Shown piece by piece: positions 15,909 to 24,218 of a DNA stretch of 41,941 nucleotides. The stretch comes from Gammaproteobacteria bacterium. GTDB lineage: Bacteria > Pseudomonadota > Gammaproteobacteria > Thiohalomonadales > Thiohalomonadaceae. Below the pieces are notes generated by a model that was not told the origin of the DNA, made no database searches, and saw only the letters and a program-made list of their open reading frames with translations. How positions within the stretch are numbered: position 1 is the first letter of the stretch; every line of letters starts with the position of its first letter. The stretch lies in assembly GCA_023228645.1 (NCBI GenBank), contig JALOAT010000036.1:1-41941 (forward strand), written 5' to 3'. The position numbers and the translations under genes are program-made.

Positions 15909-16538
15909 ATGAACGAAGTCGAATACATCAAGTACTTTGCCGGCCTGCTGGCCATCGTCAATCCCATCGGTTCGGTGCCGATCTTCATCAGCCTGACCCG
16001 TCAGCAGACCTTGGCCGAGCGCGCGCGTACGGCGCGCCTCAGCGCCACCACGGTGGCCGTGGTGCTTACCGTGGCGCTGGTTACGGGCGAAAGCATCCTG
16101 CAGTTCTTCGGCATCAGTCTCGCTTCGTTCCGCGTGGGCGGCGGTATCCTGGTGCTGCTCATCGCCATCTCCATGCTGCACGCGCGGGTGAGCCCGGCGA
16201 AGCAGACCGAAGAGGAGGTCCAGGACGCTGCCGAAAAGGAGACCGTGGCGGTGATTCCCCTGGGTATACCGCTGCTCTCGGGCCCGGGCGCGATCAGTAC
16301 GGTCATCGTGTATGCCGGTCGTGGCGATGCGGTGGGCCATTACGCGCTGCTGGAACTGGAGATCCTGCTCATTGCCGTGGTGGTCTGGCTCTCGTTCCGG
16401 GCGGCGCCGTACATCGCCGGCATGCTGGGGCGCACCGGCATCAACGTGGTCACCCGCCTGATGGGCCTCATCATGGCCGCCATTGCTGTGGAAATCATGG
16501 CCAACGGCATCAAGCAACTTTTCCCCGGCCTGGCCTGA
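15909..16538 (+). CDS. MarC family integral membrane protein
   Basis: The 209-residue product has about six membrane segments. The family signatures are LLAIVNPIGSVPIFISLT near the N-terminus and IPLGIPLLSGPGAISTVIV mid-protein. GRTGINVVTRLMGLIMAAI and VEIMANGIKQLF form the usual C-terminus. MarC was once linked to multiple antibiotic resistance, but that role was withdrawn, and the function remains unknown. ATG 15909 gives the normal length for the family; the frame is open upstream but lies in the preceding gene and spacer. The gene is on the same strand as the AI-2E family gene and the GGDEF-EAL gene, with gaps of 100 and 157 bases. Confidence 0.92.
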   Translation: MNEVEYIKYFAGLLAIVNPIGSVPIFISLTRQQTLAERARTARLSATTVAVVLTVALVTGESILQFFGISLASFRVGGGILVLLIAISMLHARVSPAKQTEEEVQDAAEKETVAVIPLGIPLLSGPGAISTVIVYAGRGDAVGHYALLELEILLIAVVVWLSFRAAPYIAGMLGRTGINVVTRLMGLIMAAIAVEIMANGIKQLFPGLA

Positions 16539-16695
16539 AGGCCAAGCTGCTCGGTTCGATGCGCGGCGCGGGACAGCCCCCGCACCCGGCGCGCACCCAT
16601 CCCGTGTCGGAGTGGTATTCCCCTACGTCAGGCGGGTACACTGGCCGGCGTTCCGAATAAGAAGACAAGGTGTTCATGTGCAAAGGGAGTGCGCC

Positions 16696-18480
16696 ATGGG
16701 CCTGAAAGGGTCCTCTCCAGACGCAACCATCTACGTGATCGACAGCCGCGGTGAACCGACCGACTGGTTAAGCGAAGAATTGCGTCGTCAGGGCGCAGCG
16801 TCGGTCGAACACGTGAACGCGGGCGAGCTGCGTGCGCGATTGGCGCCGGTGCACTACGGCCGAGACGGTGACGCCGCGCTCGTGGTGTTCTGCATGGAGC
16901 GCATGGACGAGGCGCTCTTCGACCATTGCCGCCGCTTCCATGACCTCATCGAGCATGGCCGACTCGGCATCGTCGGCCTGGTGTATGGGCCGGCGCCCGA
17001 TGAGGCCGCCTGGGGCGATGCGCTGGCGAGCGGGTGCATCGACGTGCTGCATACGGACGGCCGTCTCATCCGTCAGGACCTGCATCACCGCCTGCTGCTG
17101 GCCTGGAAGCTGATCAACGAACGGCGTCTGCGCGTCACGCAGGAGCAGCATTACCAGATGCAACTGGCCGACCGGCGTGTCATGGAGGCGCGCAGCCATT
17201 ACGCCGCCAATCACGATCTGGTGACCGAACTGGCCAACCGCAGCGCCTTCGAACGGGCGCTCGGCGCCTGTATCGAGCTGGGTCGCCAGCGTGGCATCAC
17301 CAACGCCCTGCTGCATCTGGATATCGACCGTTTCAAACTGCACAACGAGGTGGCTGGGCACGGTGCCGGTGACCACCTTCTGTTGCTGGTCGCCAATCTC
17401 CTGCGTGGGGCCTTGCCGCCCGAATACCTTCTTGGCCGGCTGGGTGCCGATGAATTCGCGGTGCTGCTACAAGGGGCGGATGAGCAGGAGGCTATGCGCC
17501 TCGCCGATGACTTGCGTGTGCGCGTGTCGCAAATCGAGCCCGACGGCGAACACATCGTCTATCACGTGGCGGCCAGCTGCGGCGTGACTGTATTCCTGCC
17601 GGGCAGCGTGTCCAACGCAAGCCAGGTGTTCGCCCAGGCGGAACAGGCGTGCTATGTGGCGAAAACGCGTGGCGGCAATGCCATCCATCGCTTCAGTCAT
17701 GACGATCGCGCCCTGGCACATCTGCGCGAGGATATGCACTGGGCCCGCCCCATTCGCCAGGCCTTGGCGGAGGATCGGTTCTTTCTGGCCTTTCAGCCCA
17801 TCCTGTCCGTGGCCGAAGGACGCATTTCCCATTACGAGGCCCTGCTGCGCATCCCCACCGCCTGTGGCGGTGACGGTGAGTCCGCACGCTTCATGTTGGC
17901 CGCAGAACGCCTGGGGCTCGCGCAACAGATAGATCTATGGGTGGTTAACAAGGCGCTGGATTTTCTCCACGAACACCCCGACCTTCGCCTAGCGGTCAAC
18001 CTGTCGAGCCATGCCTTTCAGGAGCCGGGCCTGCTGCCGCTGCTCAAGAAGAAGCTGGCCGCCACCCAGGTTTCGCCGGAACGACTCACCTTCGAGATCA
18101 CAGAGACCGCCGCGATCGTCAATCTGGTGCACACGCGACGCCTGATTTGTGAAATCGCCGCGTTGGGTTGCAGGTTTGCTCTCGATGACTTCGGTTCGGG
18201 CTTCAGCTCCTATAGTTACATCAAGCATTTTCCCATCGATATGCTGAAGATCGACGGTTCGTTCATCGTGGGTATTCGCGATGATCACCGCGACAAGGCC
18301 ATCGTCCAGTCGATGGTGGATGTGGGCCACAGCCTGGACAAGGAAGTCGTGGCGGAATTTATCGAGGACGGTGCGACGTTCCGCTTGCTGGTGGAGATGG
18401 GCATCGATTATGGACAGGGCTATTTCATCGGTCGGCCGACGCTCGACCTGAAAGCTGCGAAGGATCGGTTAAAGCAATGA
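16696..18480 (+). CDS. GGDEF-EAL protein, GGDEF degenerate and EAL intact (c-di-GMP phosphodiesterase)
   Basis: The 594-residue protein has an N-terminal receiver-like domain (about 10-145, TIYVIDSRGEPTDWL onward, without a clear phosphorylatable Asp), a short coiled linker, a GGDEF domain (about 170-340) and an EAL domain (about 350-594). The cyclase signature reads LGADEFAVLL (GADEF at 250-254), so synthesis is probably lost or weak. The EAL side looks active: YEALLRI (381-383), NLSSHAF, FEITETAA, LDDFGSGFSSY, LKIDGSF, VVAEFIED and GYFIGRP are all present. It should hydrolyse c-di-GMP to pGpG, with the GGDEF domain possibly binding GTP as an activator. ATG 16696 follows AAAGGGAG. The stop overlaps the start of the HDOD gene by ATGA, so the two are translationally coupled. 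Confidence 0.93.
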   Translation: MGLKGSSPDATIYVIDSRGEPTDWLSEELRRQGAASVEHVNAGELRARLAPVHYGRDGDAALVVFCMERMDEALFDHCRRFHDLIEHGRLGIVGLVYGPAPDEAAWGDALASGCIDVLHTDGRLIRQDLHHRLLLAWKLINERRLRVTQEQHYQMQLADRRVMEARSHYAANHDLVTELANRSAFERALGACIELGRQRGITNALLHLDIDRFKLHNEVAGHGAGDHLLLLVANLLRGALPPEYLLGRLGADEFAVLLQGADEQEAMRLADDLRVRVSQIEPDGEHIVYHVAASCGVTVFLPGSVSNASQVFAQAEQACYVAKTRGGNAIHRFSHDDRALAHLREDMHWARPIRQALAEDRFFLAFQPILSVAEGRISHYEALLRIPTACGGDGESARFMLAAERLGLAQQIDLWVVNKALDFLHEHPDLRLAVNLSSHAFQEPGLLPLLKKKLAATQVSPERLTFEITETAAIVNLVHTRRLICEIAALGCRFALDDFGSGFSSYSYIKHFPIDMLKIDGSFIVGIRDDHRDKAIVQSMVDVGHSLDKEVVAEFIEDGATFRLLVEMGIDYGQGYFIGRPTLDLKAAKDRLKQ

Positions 18481-19346
18481 CGTTTATCCGTTTCGATCGG
18501 ACGGACCTCAAGGTTGATGATTTACTGCTTGGGGACGTGGCGCTGGTGTCTCCACCCGAAGTTTACGCCCGCTTGACGCACCTGCTGGAAAATGCGGAGG
18601 CGACGTTGACAGCCGTCGTCGGCGTGATTGAGCACGACCCTGCGCTCGCTGCGCGGCTGTTGCGCCTCGCCAACAGCCCCTTCTTCGCGCTGCTGCGGCC
18701 AGTGCTCAACGTCAGTGAGGCCATCGCCCTCATCGGTATCCAGGAGTTGAAGCAGCTGGTGCTCGCCACTGAGGTCATCCGCCACTTCGACGGGATTCCA
18801 GCGAACCTGATCGACATCTACGCCTTCTGGCGCCAGAGCGTGCGTTGCGCCGTGCTGGCGCGGCTGTTGGCTGACCGTCGTTCGCCGCCCCTGGATGCGG
18901 ATGCAATGTTCGTGGCGGCTCTGTTGCATGGCGTTGGTCATCTGGTCATCTACGCCCGCCTTCCGGAATTGGGCCGCAAGACCCTGCTCGAACACCGTTA
19001 TCGTGGCGAGCCCTTGTATGCCATGCAACGCGAATTCATCGGCTTCGATTACGCGCAAGTGGGCGAAGCGCTGGCGCGGCGCTGGCGGTTGCCCGAGCTG
19101 TTTCGTTGTGTGATTGCCTGGCACATCCATCCGGAGCAGGCCGAGAGCCACGGCGCAGAAGCGGCGTTGGTGCACCTGGCCCTTGCCGCAGGGCGGGCGC
19201 CGTCGTTTGATCGCGAACAGGTGCGCGACTTCCTGCCGCGCGAGAGCAGACCCTGGGAGCTGGCCGGCATCACCCACGCCATGCTCGAAGATGCCCTGTC
19301 CGAGGCCGAGCAGGATTTCCTGGCGGCACTCGCACTGCTGCGTTGA
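18477..19346 (+). CDS. HDOD domain signalling protein
   Basis: The 289-residue protein is mainly an HDOD domain (about residues 20-215), a catalytically inert relative of HD phosphohydrolases used in signalling. LTAVVGVIEHDPALAARLL and RLANSPFFALLRP are the usual N-terminal HDOD elements, and AIALIGIQELKQLVLA follows. The HD position reads AALLHGVGHLVIY, with Gly in place of the metal-binding Asp. The start ATG overlaps the stop of the GGDEF-EAL gene (ATGA at 18477-18480), implying joint function in one c-di-GMP pathway. There is no output domain, so it probably acts by protein contact. It converges with rlmA across about 110 bases containing a GCAGAGGC repeat. Confidence 0.88.
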   Translation: MTFIRFDRTDLKVDDLLLGDVALVSPPEVYARLTHLLENAEATLTAVVGVIEHDPALAARLLRLANSPFFALLRPVLNVSEAIALIGIQELKQLVLATEVIRHFDGIPANLIDIYAFWRQSVRCAVLARLLADRRSPPLDADAMFVAALLHGVGHLVIYARLPELGRKTLLEHRYRGEPLYAMQREFIGFDYAQVGEALARRWRLPELFRCVIAWHIHPEQAESHGAEAALVHLALAAGRAPSFDREQVRDFLPRESRPWELAGITHAMLEDALSEAEQDFLAALALLR

Positions 19347-19363
19347 AGCCCAGTAATACAACG

Positions 19364-19405
19364 GCCCCAACGCAGAGGCGCAGAGGCGCAGAGGCCACGG
19401 AGGGA
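19364..19405. repeat. GCAGAGGCGCAGAG-type intergenic repeat, single arm
   Basis: CAACGCAGAGGCGCAGAG and two further related units lie just after the HDOD stop. About 22 bases are identical to the left arm of the inverted-repeat element at 22635-22747. This copy lacks the matching right arm. Confidence 0.75.
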
Positions 19406-19457
19406 TTTGTATCATTCCCATGTAGGCTCACCGTGCGTCAGTTCGTTGACAAGAACA

Positions 19458-20294
19458 CTATGCTCGCGGGCGGAACACCGAGATCACGAACGAAGCGGTC
19501 ACGGTGAGTGGTTCCGGCCGCTTATCGATGGCCTGCGCAAGCGCCTCCTGGGTCAGGTGATGACCGCTCGGTCCCATGCCGGCCAGCGCCATGGCCTCGG
19601 CCTGGGTCAGGGCCATAGGGAAGCGCAACTCCTCGCGCTCTGCAAGATGGAACGATGGCGACAACGTTTCCTCCAGGCGCGCCTCCTTGTGTTCGTCCAC
19701 CGTCAGCAGTCCCAGGGCCGCCACCAGTTCCGCCAGGTGATCCATGCCGGGCGTGACCACCAGCAGGGCGCCATCGGGCCGTAACACGCGCCGGAATTCG
19801 GCACCGTTGCGCGGCGCGAACACGTCGAGCACCAAGGCCGCGCTGGCGGACTTCACGGGCAGCGGGCGCCACACATCCCACACCACCGCCGCTGCACGGC
19901 CATGGGCGCGCGCCGCGCGGCGCAGCGCAAACTTGGAAATGTCCAGGGCGAGGCCGACGGCATGGGGAATCTGTTCGAGCAGTGCGTGCAGGTAATAACC
20001 GGTCCCCGCGCCCACATCGATCACCAACCCGCGCTGCATGAGCTTCGCGGCGTGCCTGGCCACTTTATCCGCGAGTGGCCGGTAGTGACCCGCCGCGAGG
20101 AAGGCCGCGCGGGCCTGCACCATGTCCTGGGTATCCGCGTTACCGGGCGGCGCGTGTCCGGCCAGCAGGTTGACATAGCCCTGGCGTGCCACGTCGAAGC
20201 TGTGGCGTGTCTCGCAACGCAGGGCGTGGTCGCTCAGGCGCAGGTCTTTGCCGCAGATGGGGCAGGTGAGGAAAGCGGCCAGTTCGGCAAGCAT
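19458..20294 (-). CDS. rlmA: 23S rRNA (guanine-N1) methyltransferase RlmA-type
   Basis: This is an S-adenosylmethionine-dependent enzyme that methylates N1 of a guanine in 23S rRNA helix 35. The 278-residue product has an N-terminal zinc finger (CPICGKDL then CETRHSFDVA), the family segment GYVNLLAGHAPPGNADTQDM, and AGHYRPLADKVA. The SAM-binding motif is VIDVGAGTGYYLHAL, followed by LDISKFALRRAAR and APRNGAEFRRVLRPDGALL. ATG 20294 starts one base after the cobS stop (TGACATG on the minus strand). A longer start upstream would overlap cobS and lacks family similarity. Its position as the last gene of a B12 operon is unusual. RlmA-I versus RlmA-II (G745 versus G748) cannot be decided here, though the family resemblance is closest to RlmA-I. 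Confidence 0.88.
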   Translation of the reverse strand: MLAELAAFLTCPICGKDLRLSDHALRCETRHSFDVARQGYVNLLAGHAPPGNADTQDMVQARAAFLAAGHYRPLADKVARHAAKLMQRGLVIDVGAGTGYYLHALLEQIPHAVGLALDISKFALRRAARAHGRAAAVVWDVWRPLPVKSASAALVLDVFAPRNGAEFRRVLRPDGALLVVTPGMDHLAELVAALGLLTVDEHKEARLEETLSPSFHLAEREELRFPMALTQAEAMALAGMGPSGHHLTQEALAQAIDKRPEPLTVTASFVISVFRPRA

Positions 20295-20295
20295 G

Positions 20296-21021
20296 TCAGG
20301 CGACCAAGGCGGCGGTGACGAGCACCGCGGCCTCCACGAGTTCCACACTGGCGCCCAGTGTATCGCCGGTGGCGCCGCCGAGCCGTCGGCACATCAGAGT
20401 GCGCAGCAACAACAGCACCGCTGCGGCCATCGCCAGCACCGTGAACCCGCCGAGCAGCAGCGCGAGCAATGCCGCAGTGCCCACCGCGACCATAGCGCCG
20501 CGGCGCGGCAGGTGGTGCGCCATGGCGTCGCCCAGGCCGCCGGGGCGCACGTAGGCCGTGGTGAGAAACAGCAGCGGAATGGCTGTGCGGCCGAGCAGCG
20601 GGGCAAGCAGCAGTGCCGCGTGATTCGCGTCGGCGAGCAGTGCATGCAAAGCCGCGTATTTCACCAGCAGCACCAGCACGATCAGTGTCACACCGGCCGG
20701 CCCGGCGTACGGGTTCTTCATGATGGCGAGGGTACGTTCGCGATCGCCGTGGCTACCCACCCAGGCATCGGTGCTGTCCGCCAGTCCATCGAGGTGCAAG
20801 GCCCCGGTGACGAGTACCCAAACCACCAGCAACAGCGCGGCGGCGAGGTGTGGCGGCGCGCCGGCGAGCATGACTGCAAGGGCCACCAGCAGCGCGCCGA
20901 GCAGCAGGCCCACCAGTGGAAAAAACAACACGGCGCGACCGGGGTCGTGTGCAACTATCTGATCCGTGCCGGGAACGGGCAGGCGAGTGAGAAACTGCAC
21001 GGCGAGCAGGAACGCGCGCAT
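20296..21021 (-). CDS. cobS: Adenosylcobinamide-GDP ribazoletransferase (cobalamin synthase)
   Basis: CobS joins alpha-ribazole (or its phosphate) to adenosylcobinamide-GDP in the last steps of cobalamin synthesis, in the inner membrane. The 241-residue product is strongly hydrophobic. It contains FLTRLPVPG, FFPLVGLLLGALL, the signature GALHLDGLADSTDAWVG with its acidic metal-binding residues, then DRERTLAIMKNPYAGPAGV and GRTAIPLLFL. The start ATG overlaps the cobT stop by one base (TGATG), so translation is coupled. The frame continues 69 codons upstream inside cobT, but that part is a shadow. The rlmA gene follows after one base. Confidence 0.94.
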   Translation of the reverse strand: MRAFLLAVQFLTRLPVPGTDQIVAHDPGRAVLFFPLVGLLLGALLVALAVMLAGAPPHLAAALLLVVWVLVTGALHLDGLADSTDAWVGSHGDRERTLAIMKNPYAGPAGVTLIVLVLLVKYAALHALLADANHAALLLAPLLGRTAIPLLFLTTAYVRPGGLGDAMAHHLPRRGAMVAVGTAALLALLLGGFTVLAMAAAVLLLLRTLMCRRLGGATGDTLGASVELVEAAVLVTAALVA

Positions 21022-22082
21022 CACGCCGCCCCCTGATCGGAAATGCCGGCGCCGGTGAACGTGGCCATGCCGTTGTGCAGTGCACAGGCGAGGCGCAGCA
21101 ACGGTACGGCGGCGGCAGCGCCGCTGCCTTCGCCGAGGCGCATGTCCAGATCGAGCAGCGGCGTGGCGCCCAGCGCCTCCAGCAACAACGCATGGCCCGG
21201 CTCCTCCGAGCGGTGGCCGAACAGACACCAGTCGCGCACGCCCGGACGCAGCCGTTCGGCCGCGAGCAATGCCGCGGTGGTGATGAAGCCGTCTACCACG
21301 ATGGGCAGGCCCTGTTGGGCGCAGGCGATGAAGGCACCCGTGAGCGCGGCGATTTCGAAGCCGCCGAGGCGGCGCAGGGACTCGCCCGGGCTTTGCAGTT
21401 GCGGTGCGTGGTAGGCCAGGGCCTGTGCGATGATGGCGCTCTTGCGGGCGATGCCCGGCGCGTCCATGCCCGTGCCGGGCCCGGTGAGGCGTTGGGGCGG
21501 CAGGGCAAGCAGGGCGCAGGCGAGGGCAGCGGCGGCGGTGGTATTGCCGATACCCATTTCGCCGCCGATGTAGATCTGCGCGCCGGCGCGCACCGCCCGC
21601 AGCGCGCTGTCCCGTCCCGCGGCGAGGGCGTGGGCGAACTGCGCTTCATCCATGGCCGGAGCCGCGGTGAAATCGGCGGTGCCCGCGCCGAGATGCAAGG
21701 ACAACACGCCGGGCAGCGTCGCAAGCTCCGTCACCGTCCCGAGGTTGATCACTTCGAGCGCGGCGCCCAATTCGCGGGCGAGTACGCTGATGGCCGCACC
21801 GCCGCCGGCGAAGTTGCGCACCATCTCCGCGGTGACCGACTGCGGATAGGCGGACACGCCCCGTGCGGCCACGCCGTGATCGCCTGCAAAAACGGCAATG
21901 TGCACCTGGTCGGCTGTCGGCCGGGATGTCCCCTGAAGCGCCGCCAGTTGGATGGCCACCCGCTCCAGTCGACCCAGGGAGCCGCGCGGTTTGGTGAGCG
22001 CGTGCTGGTGGGCCTCGGCCGCGGCGCGCGCGGTCTCACTCAGGTCCGCGCACGGCATGTCGAGCCAGGTCAATTCATTCAC
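21021..22082 (-). CDS. cobT: Nicotinate-nucleotide-dimethylbenzimidazole phosphoribosyltransferase
   Basis: CobT makes alpha-ribazole phosphate from nicotinate mononucleotide and dimethylbenzimidazole, activating the lower ligand of cobalamin. The 353-residue product shows KPRGSLGRLERVAIQLAAL, FAGDHGVAARGVSAYPQSVT, GEMGIGNTTAAAAL, TGPGTGMD, and DGFITTAALLA. FGHRSEEPGH and DMRLGEGSGAAAA follow; the Glu in LGEGSGA is the catalytic base in the family. The start is GTG 22082, preceded by AAAGGAG at 7 bases and overlapping the cobU stop (GTGA); this gives the normal family length. The downstream cobS overlaps by one base. Dimethylbenzimidazole itself must come from elsewhere, as no bluB is visible. 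Confidence 0.95.
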   Translation of the reverse strand: MNELTWLDMPCADLSETARAAAEAHQHALTKPRGSLGRLERVAIQLAALQGTSRPTADQVHIAVFAGDHGVAARGVSAYPQSVTAEMVRNFAGGGAAISVLARELGAALEVINLGTVTELATLPGVLSLHLGAGTADFTAAPAMDEAQFAHALAAGRDSALRAVRAGAQIYIGGEMGIGNTTAAAALACALLALPPQRLTGPGTGMDAPGIARKSAIIAQALAYHAPQLQSPGESLRRLGGFEIAALTGAFIACAQQGLPIVVDGFITTAALLAAERLRPGVRDWCLFGHRSEEPGHALLLEALGATPLLDLDMRLGEGSGAAAAVPLLRLACALHNGMATFTGAGISDQGAA

Positions 22083-22600
22083 AACGGTGCTCCTTTCAGG
22101 ACCTGCGGCAGGCCCGCCACGGTGAAGATGACCCGATCGCACGCGACCGCCAGGGCCTGGTGCAAGCGGCCCGCCTCGTCACAGAAGCGGCGTGACAGCG
22201 GATCGGCAGGAACCACGCCGAGACCGGTCTCGTTGGTGACGAGAATGATCTGCCCGGGTAGTGAGGGCAGGGCCGTGAGCAGGGCGTCGCGCTCGCGGGC
22301 GAGCGCCCCGCTGTCGTCGCTGCACAACAAATTGGTGAGCCAGAGGGTGAGGCAGTCCACCAGCAGGCAGCCGTCGGCGCTGGCATGGGCACGCAGTGCC
22401 GCGGCGAGCGCAATGGGCTCTTCCACCACCTGCCATGCGGCAGGGCGCTGGGCGCGGTGATGGGCGATGCGCGCACGCATCTCCTCGTCGCCGGCCGCGG
22501 CCGTGGCGATGTAGGTGACGGCCATGCCCGAGGCCGCCGCGAGATGCTCGGCGAGACGGCTCTTGCCGGAGCGGACACCACCGAGTATCAGCTGTTTCAT
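22079..22600 (-). CDS. cobU: Adenosylcobinamide kinase / adenosylcobinamide-phosphate guanylyltransferase
   Basis: This bifunctional enzyme phosphorylates adenosylcobinamide and then transfers GMP to it, preparing the substrate for CobS. The 173-residue product starts MKQLILGGVRSGKSRLAEHL, with the P-loop GGVRSGKS. YIATAAAGDEEMRARIAHHR supplies the His expected to carry GMP. LLVDCLTLWLTNLL and LVTNETGLGVVPADPLSRRF are highly typical. ATG 22600 has AAGGCG upstream. Its stop overlaps the cobT start. It is separated from cobQ by 157 bases that hold an inverted-repeat element, so it may be transcribed by read-through from btuB or from its own promoter. Confidence 0.95.
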   Translation of the reverse strand: MKQLILGGVRSGKSRLAEHLAAASGMAVTYIATAAAGDEEMRARIAHHRAQRPAAWQVVEEPIALAAALRAHASADGCLLVDCLTLWLTNLLCSDDSGALARERDALLTALPSLPGQIILVTNETGLGVVPADPLSRRFCDEAGRLHQALAVACDRVIFTVAGLPQVLKGAPL

Positions 22601-22634
22601 CGTGACGCCTTACATTTGACGGGAAGAAACGCCC

Positions 22635-22747
22635 CAACGCAGAGGCGCAGAGACGCAGAGAACGCAAAGGAATGAATGTGTAGGACAGACTGCCGTATGT
22701 CGCCCCCTTGCCATCTTTCCCTCTGTGTCCTCTGCGCCTCTGTGTTG
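22635..22747. repeat. MITE-like inverted repeat between cobQ and cobU
   Basis: The left arm begins CAACGCAGAGGCGCAGAG at 22635; the right arm ends with the near reverse complement CTCTGCGCCTCTGTGTTG at 22747. Between the arms are about 50 bases without coding content. The arms match (one mismatch in 18 bases), so RNA from either strand would fold into a long hairpin. The left arm is shared with the single-arm copy at 19364-19405, showing that this is a dispersed element. Confidence 0.8.
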
Positions 22748-22757
22748 AATTCCCGTG

Positions 22758-24218
22758 TCAACGGCTGTTGTCCGTCGCCAGGCCCAGGATCAGCTCCACA
22801 TCCAGATGCAACTCAACCGCGTCAGCCAGGCGATCGATGTCCTGCTCGCGGCGGGTAGGGTAATCGGGGCTCGCCGGGTCGGCCAGTCCGGCCCAGCGCA
22901 ACAGCGCATCGCAGGTGGCCGCTTCCTCGAACAGTCCATGCACGTAGCTGCCCATCACCTGATCGTCTGCTGAGACCGCACCCTCCGGACCTTGCCCTAA
23001 ATGTGCGAACGGCCGGCACAGGCCAGCGCCCGTGGTGTGGCCGGCATGGATTTCATAACCACGTACCGGCACATCGGCAAAGGCGAGCCTGCCATGCACG
23101 TTGGCCAGGCGTTTCTGCGGCTCCAGGGTGGTGGCGCAATCGAGCAGGCCCAGGCCTTCACTGTCGCCGCATGGGCCTTCGATGCCGTGCGGATCGCGCA
23201 GCACGCGGCCGAGCATCTGGAAACCGCCGCAGATGCCAAGCACCCTGCCGCCGTAGCGCAGGTGTCTTTGCAGCGCGCGCTCCCAGCCATGTTCGCGCAG
23301 CGCGTCGAGATCGGCGCGCACGTTTTTGCTGCCGGGCAGGATCACCAGGTCGCAGCCGGGCAGGGGCTCGCCCACGCGGACGAAGCGCAGGTCCACCCGC
23401 GGATGCAGACGCAAGGGATCGAAATCGGTGTGGTTGCTGATGCGCGGCAGCACGGGCACGACCACACGCAGTGCGTCGGCATGCGTCATCTGTGCGGTTT
23501 CGATAGCGTCTTCCGCTTCCAGGTGCAGGCCGTGCAGGTACGGCAACACACCGAAAACCGGTTTGCCGGTGTGATTTTCCAGCCAGCGCAGGCCGGATTC
23601 GAGCAGCGCCAGATCACCACGAAAGCGGTTGATGACGAAACCTTTCACGCGTGCCCGTTCGCTTTCCGAGAGCAGCGCCAGGGTGCCTACCAGGTGGGCG
23701 AATACGCCGCCGCGATCGATGTCCGCCACCAGGATGACCGGGCAGTCCACCGCCTCCGCGAAGCCCATGTTGGCGATGTCGCCCTCGCGCAGGTTGATCT
23801 CCGCGGGGCTGCCGGCGCCTTCCACGACCACAGCCTGGTACTGTGCGGCAAGTCTGGTATAGGACGCGAGTACGGCCTCGTGGGCGATGCGCTTGTACGC
23901 GTGGTAATCCTGCGCGTGCATGTTCGCTAGCGCATGGCCGTGCACGATCACTTGCGCGCCCACATCGGTGTTGGGCTTGAGCAACACCGGATTCATATCG
24001 GTGTGCGGTGCGATGCCGCAGGCCTGCGCCTGCACCGCCTGCGCGCGGCCGATCTCGCCGCCATCCATGGTCACGGCACTGTTGAGCGCCATGTTCTGCG
24101 GTTTGAACGGCGCCACGCGCAGGCCGCGACGGGCCATGAGCCGGCACAGTCCCGCGACCAGTGTGCTCTTGCCGGCATCGGAGGTGGTGCCTTGCACCAT
24201 GAGCGTGAACGTCTTCAA
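22758..24218 (-). CDS. cobQ: Cobyric acid synthase (glutamine-hydrolysing)
   Basis: CobQ amidates four side chains of adenosylcobyrinic acid a,c-diamide, using ATP and glutamine, in de novo corrin synthesis. The 486-residue product begins with a dethiobiotin-synthetase-like ATP domain: MVQGTTSDAGKSTLVAGL (P-loop), APFKPQNMALNS, VVVEGAGSPAEINL, and ILVADIDRGGVFA. The C-terminal glutamine amidotransferase domain has VILPGSKNV, LGICGGFQMLG with the nucleophile Cys, GYEIHAGHT, and GSYVHGLFE with the catalytic His. The chosen start is TTG 24218, which overlaps the btuF stop (TTGA) and gives the usual lead-in of about seven residues; ATG 24200 is an alternative but has no ribosome binding site. Its presence suggests cobalamin synthesis rather than salvage alone. 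Confidence 0.93.
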   Translation of the reverse strand: MKTFTLMVQGTTSDAGKSTLVAGLCRLMARRGLRVAPFKPQNMALNSAVTMDGGEIGRAQAVQAQACGIAPHTDMNPVLLKPNTDVGAQVIVHGHALANMHAQDYHAYKRIAHEAVLASYTRLAAQYQAVVVEGAGSPAEINLREGDIANMGFAEAVDCPVILVADIDRGGVFAHLVGTLALLSESERARVKGFVINRFRGDLALLESGLRWLENHTGKPVFGVLPYLHGLHLEAEDAIETAQMTHADALRVVVPVLPRISNHTDFDPLRLHPRVDLRFVRVGEPLPGCDLVILPGSKNVRADLDALREHGWERALQRHLRYGGRVLGICGGFQMLGRVLRDPHGIEGPCGDSEGLGLLDCATTLEPQKRLANVHGRLAFADVPVRGYEIHAGHTTGAGLCRPFAHLGQGPEGAVSADDQVMGSYVHGLFEEAATCDALLRWAGLADPASPDYPTRREQDIDRLADAVELHLDVELILGLATDNSR

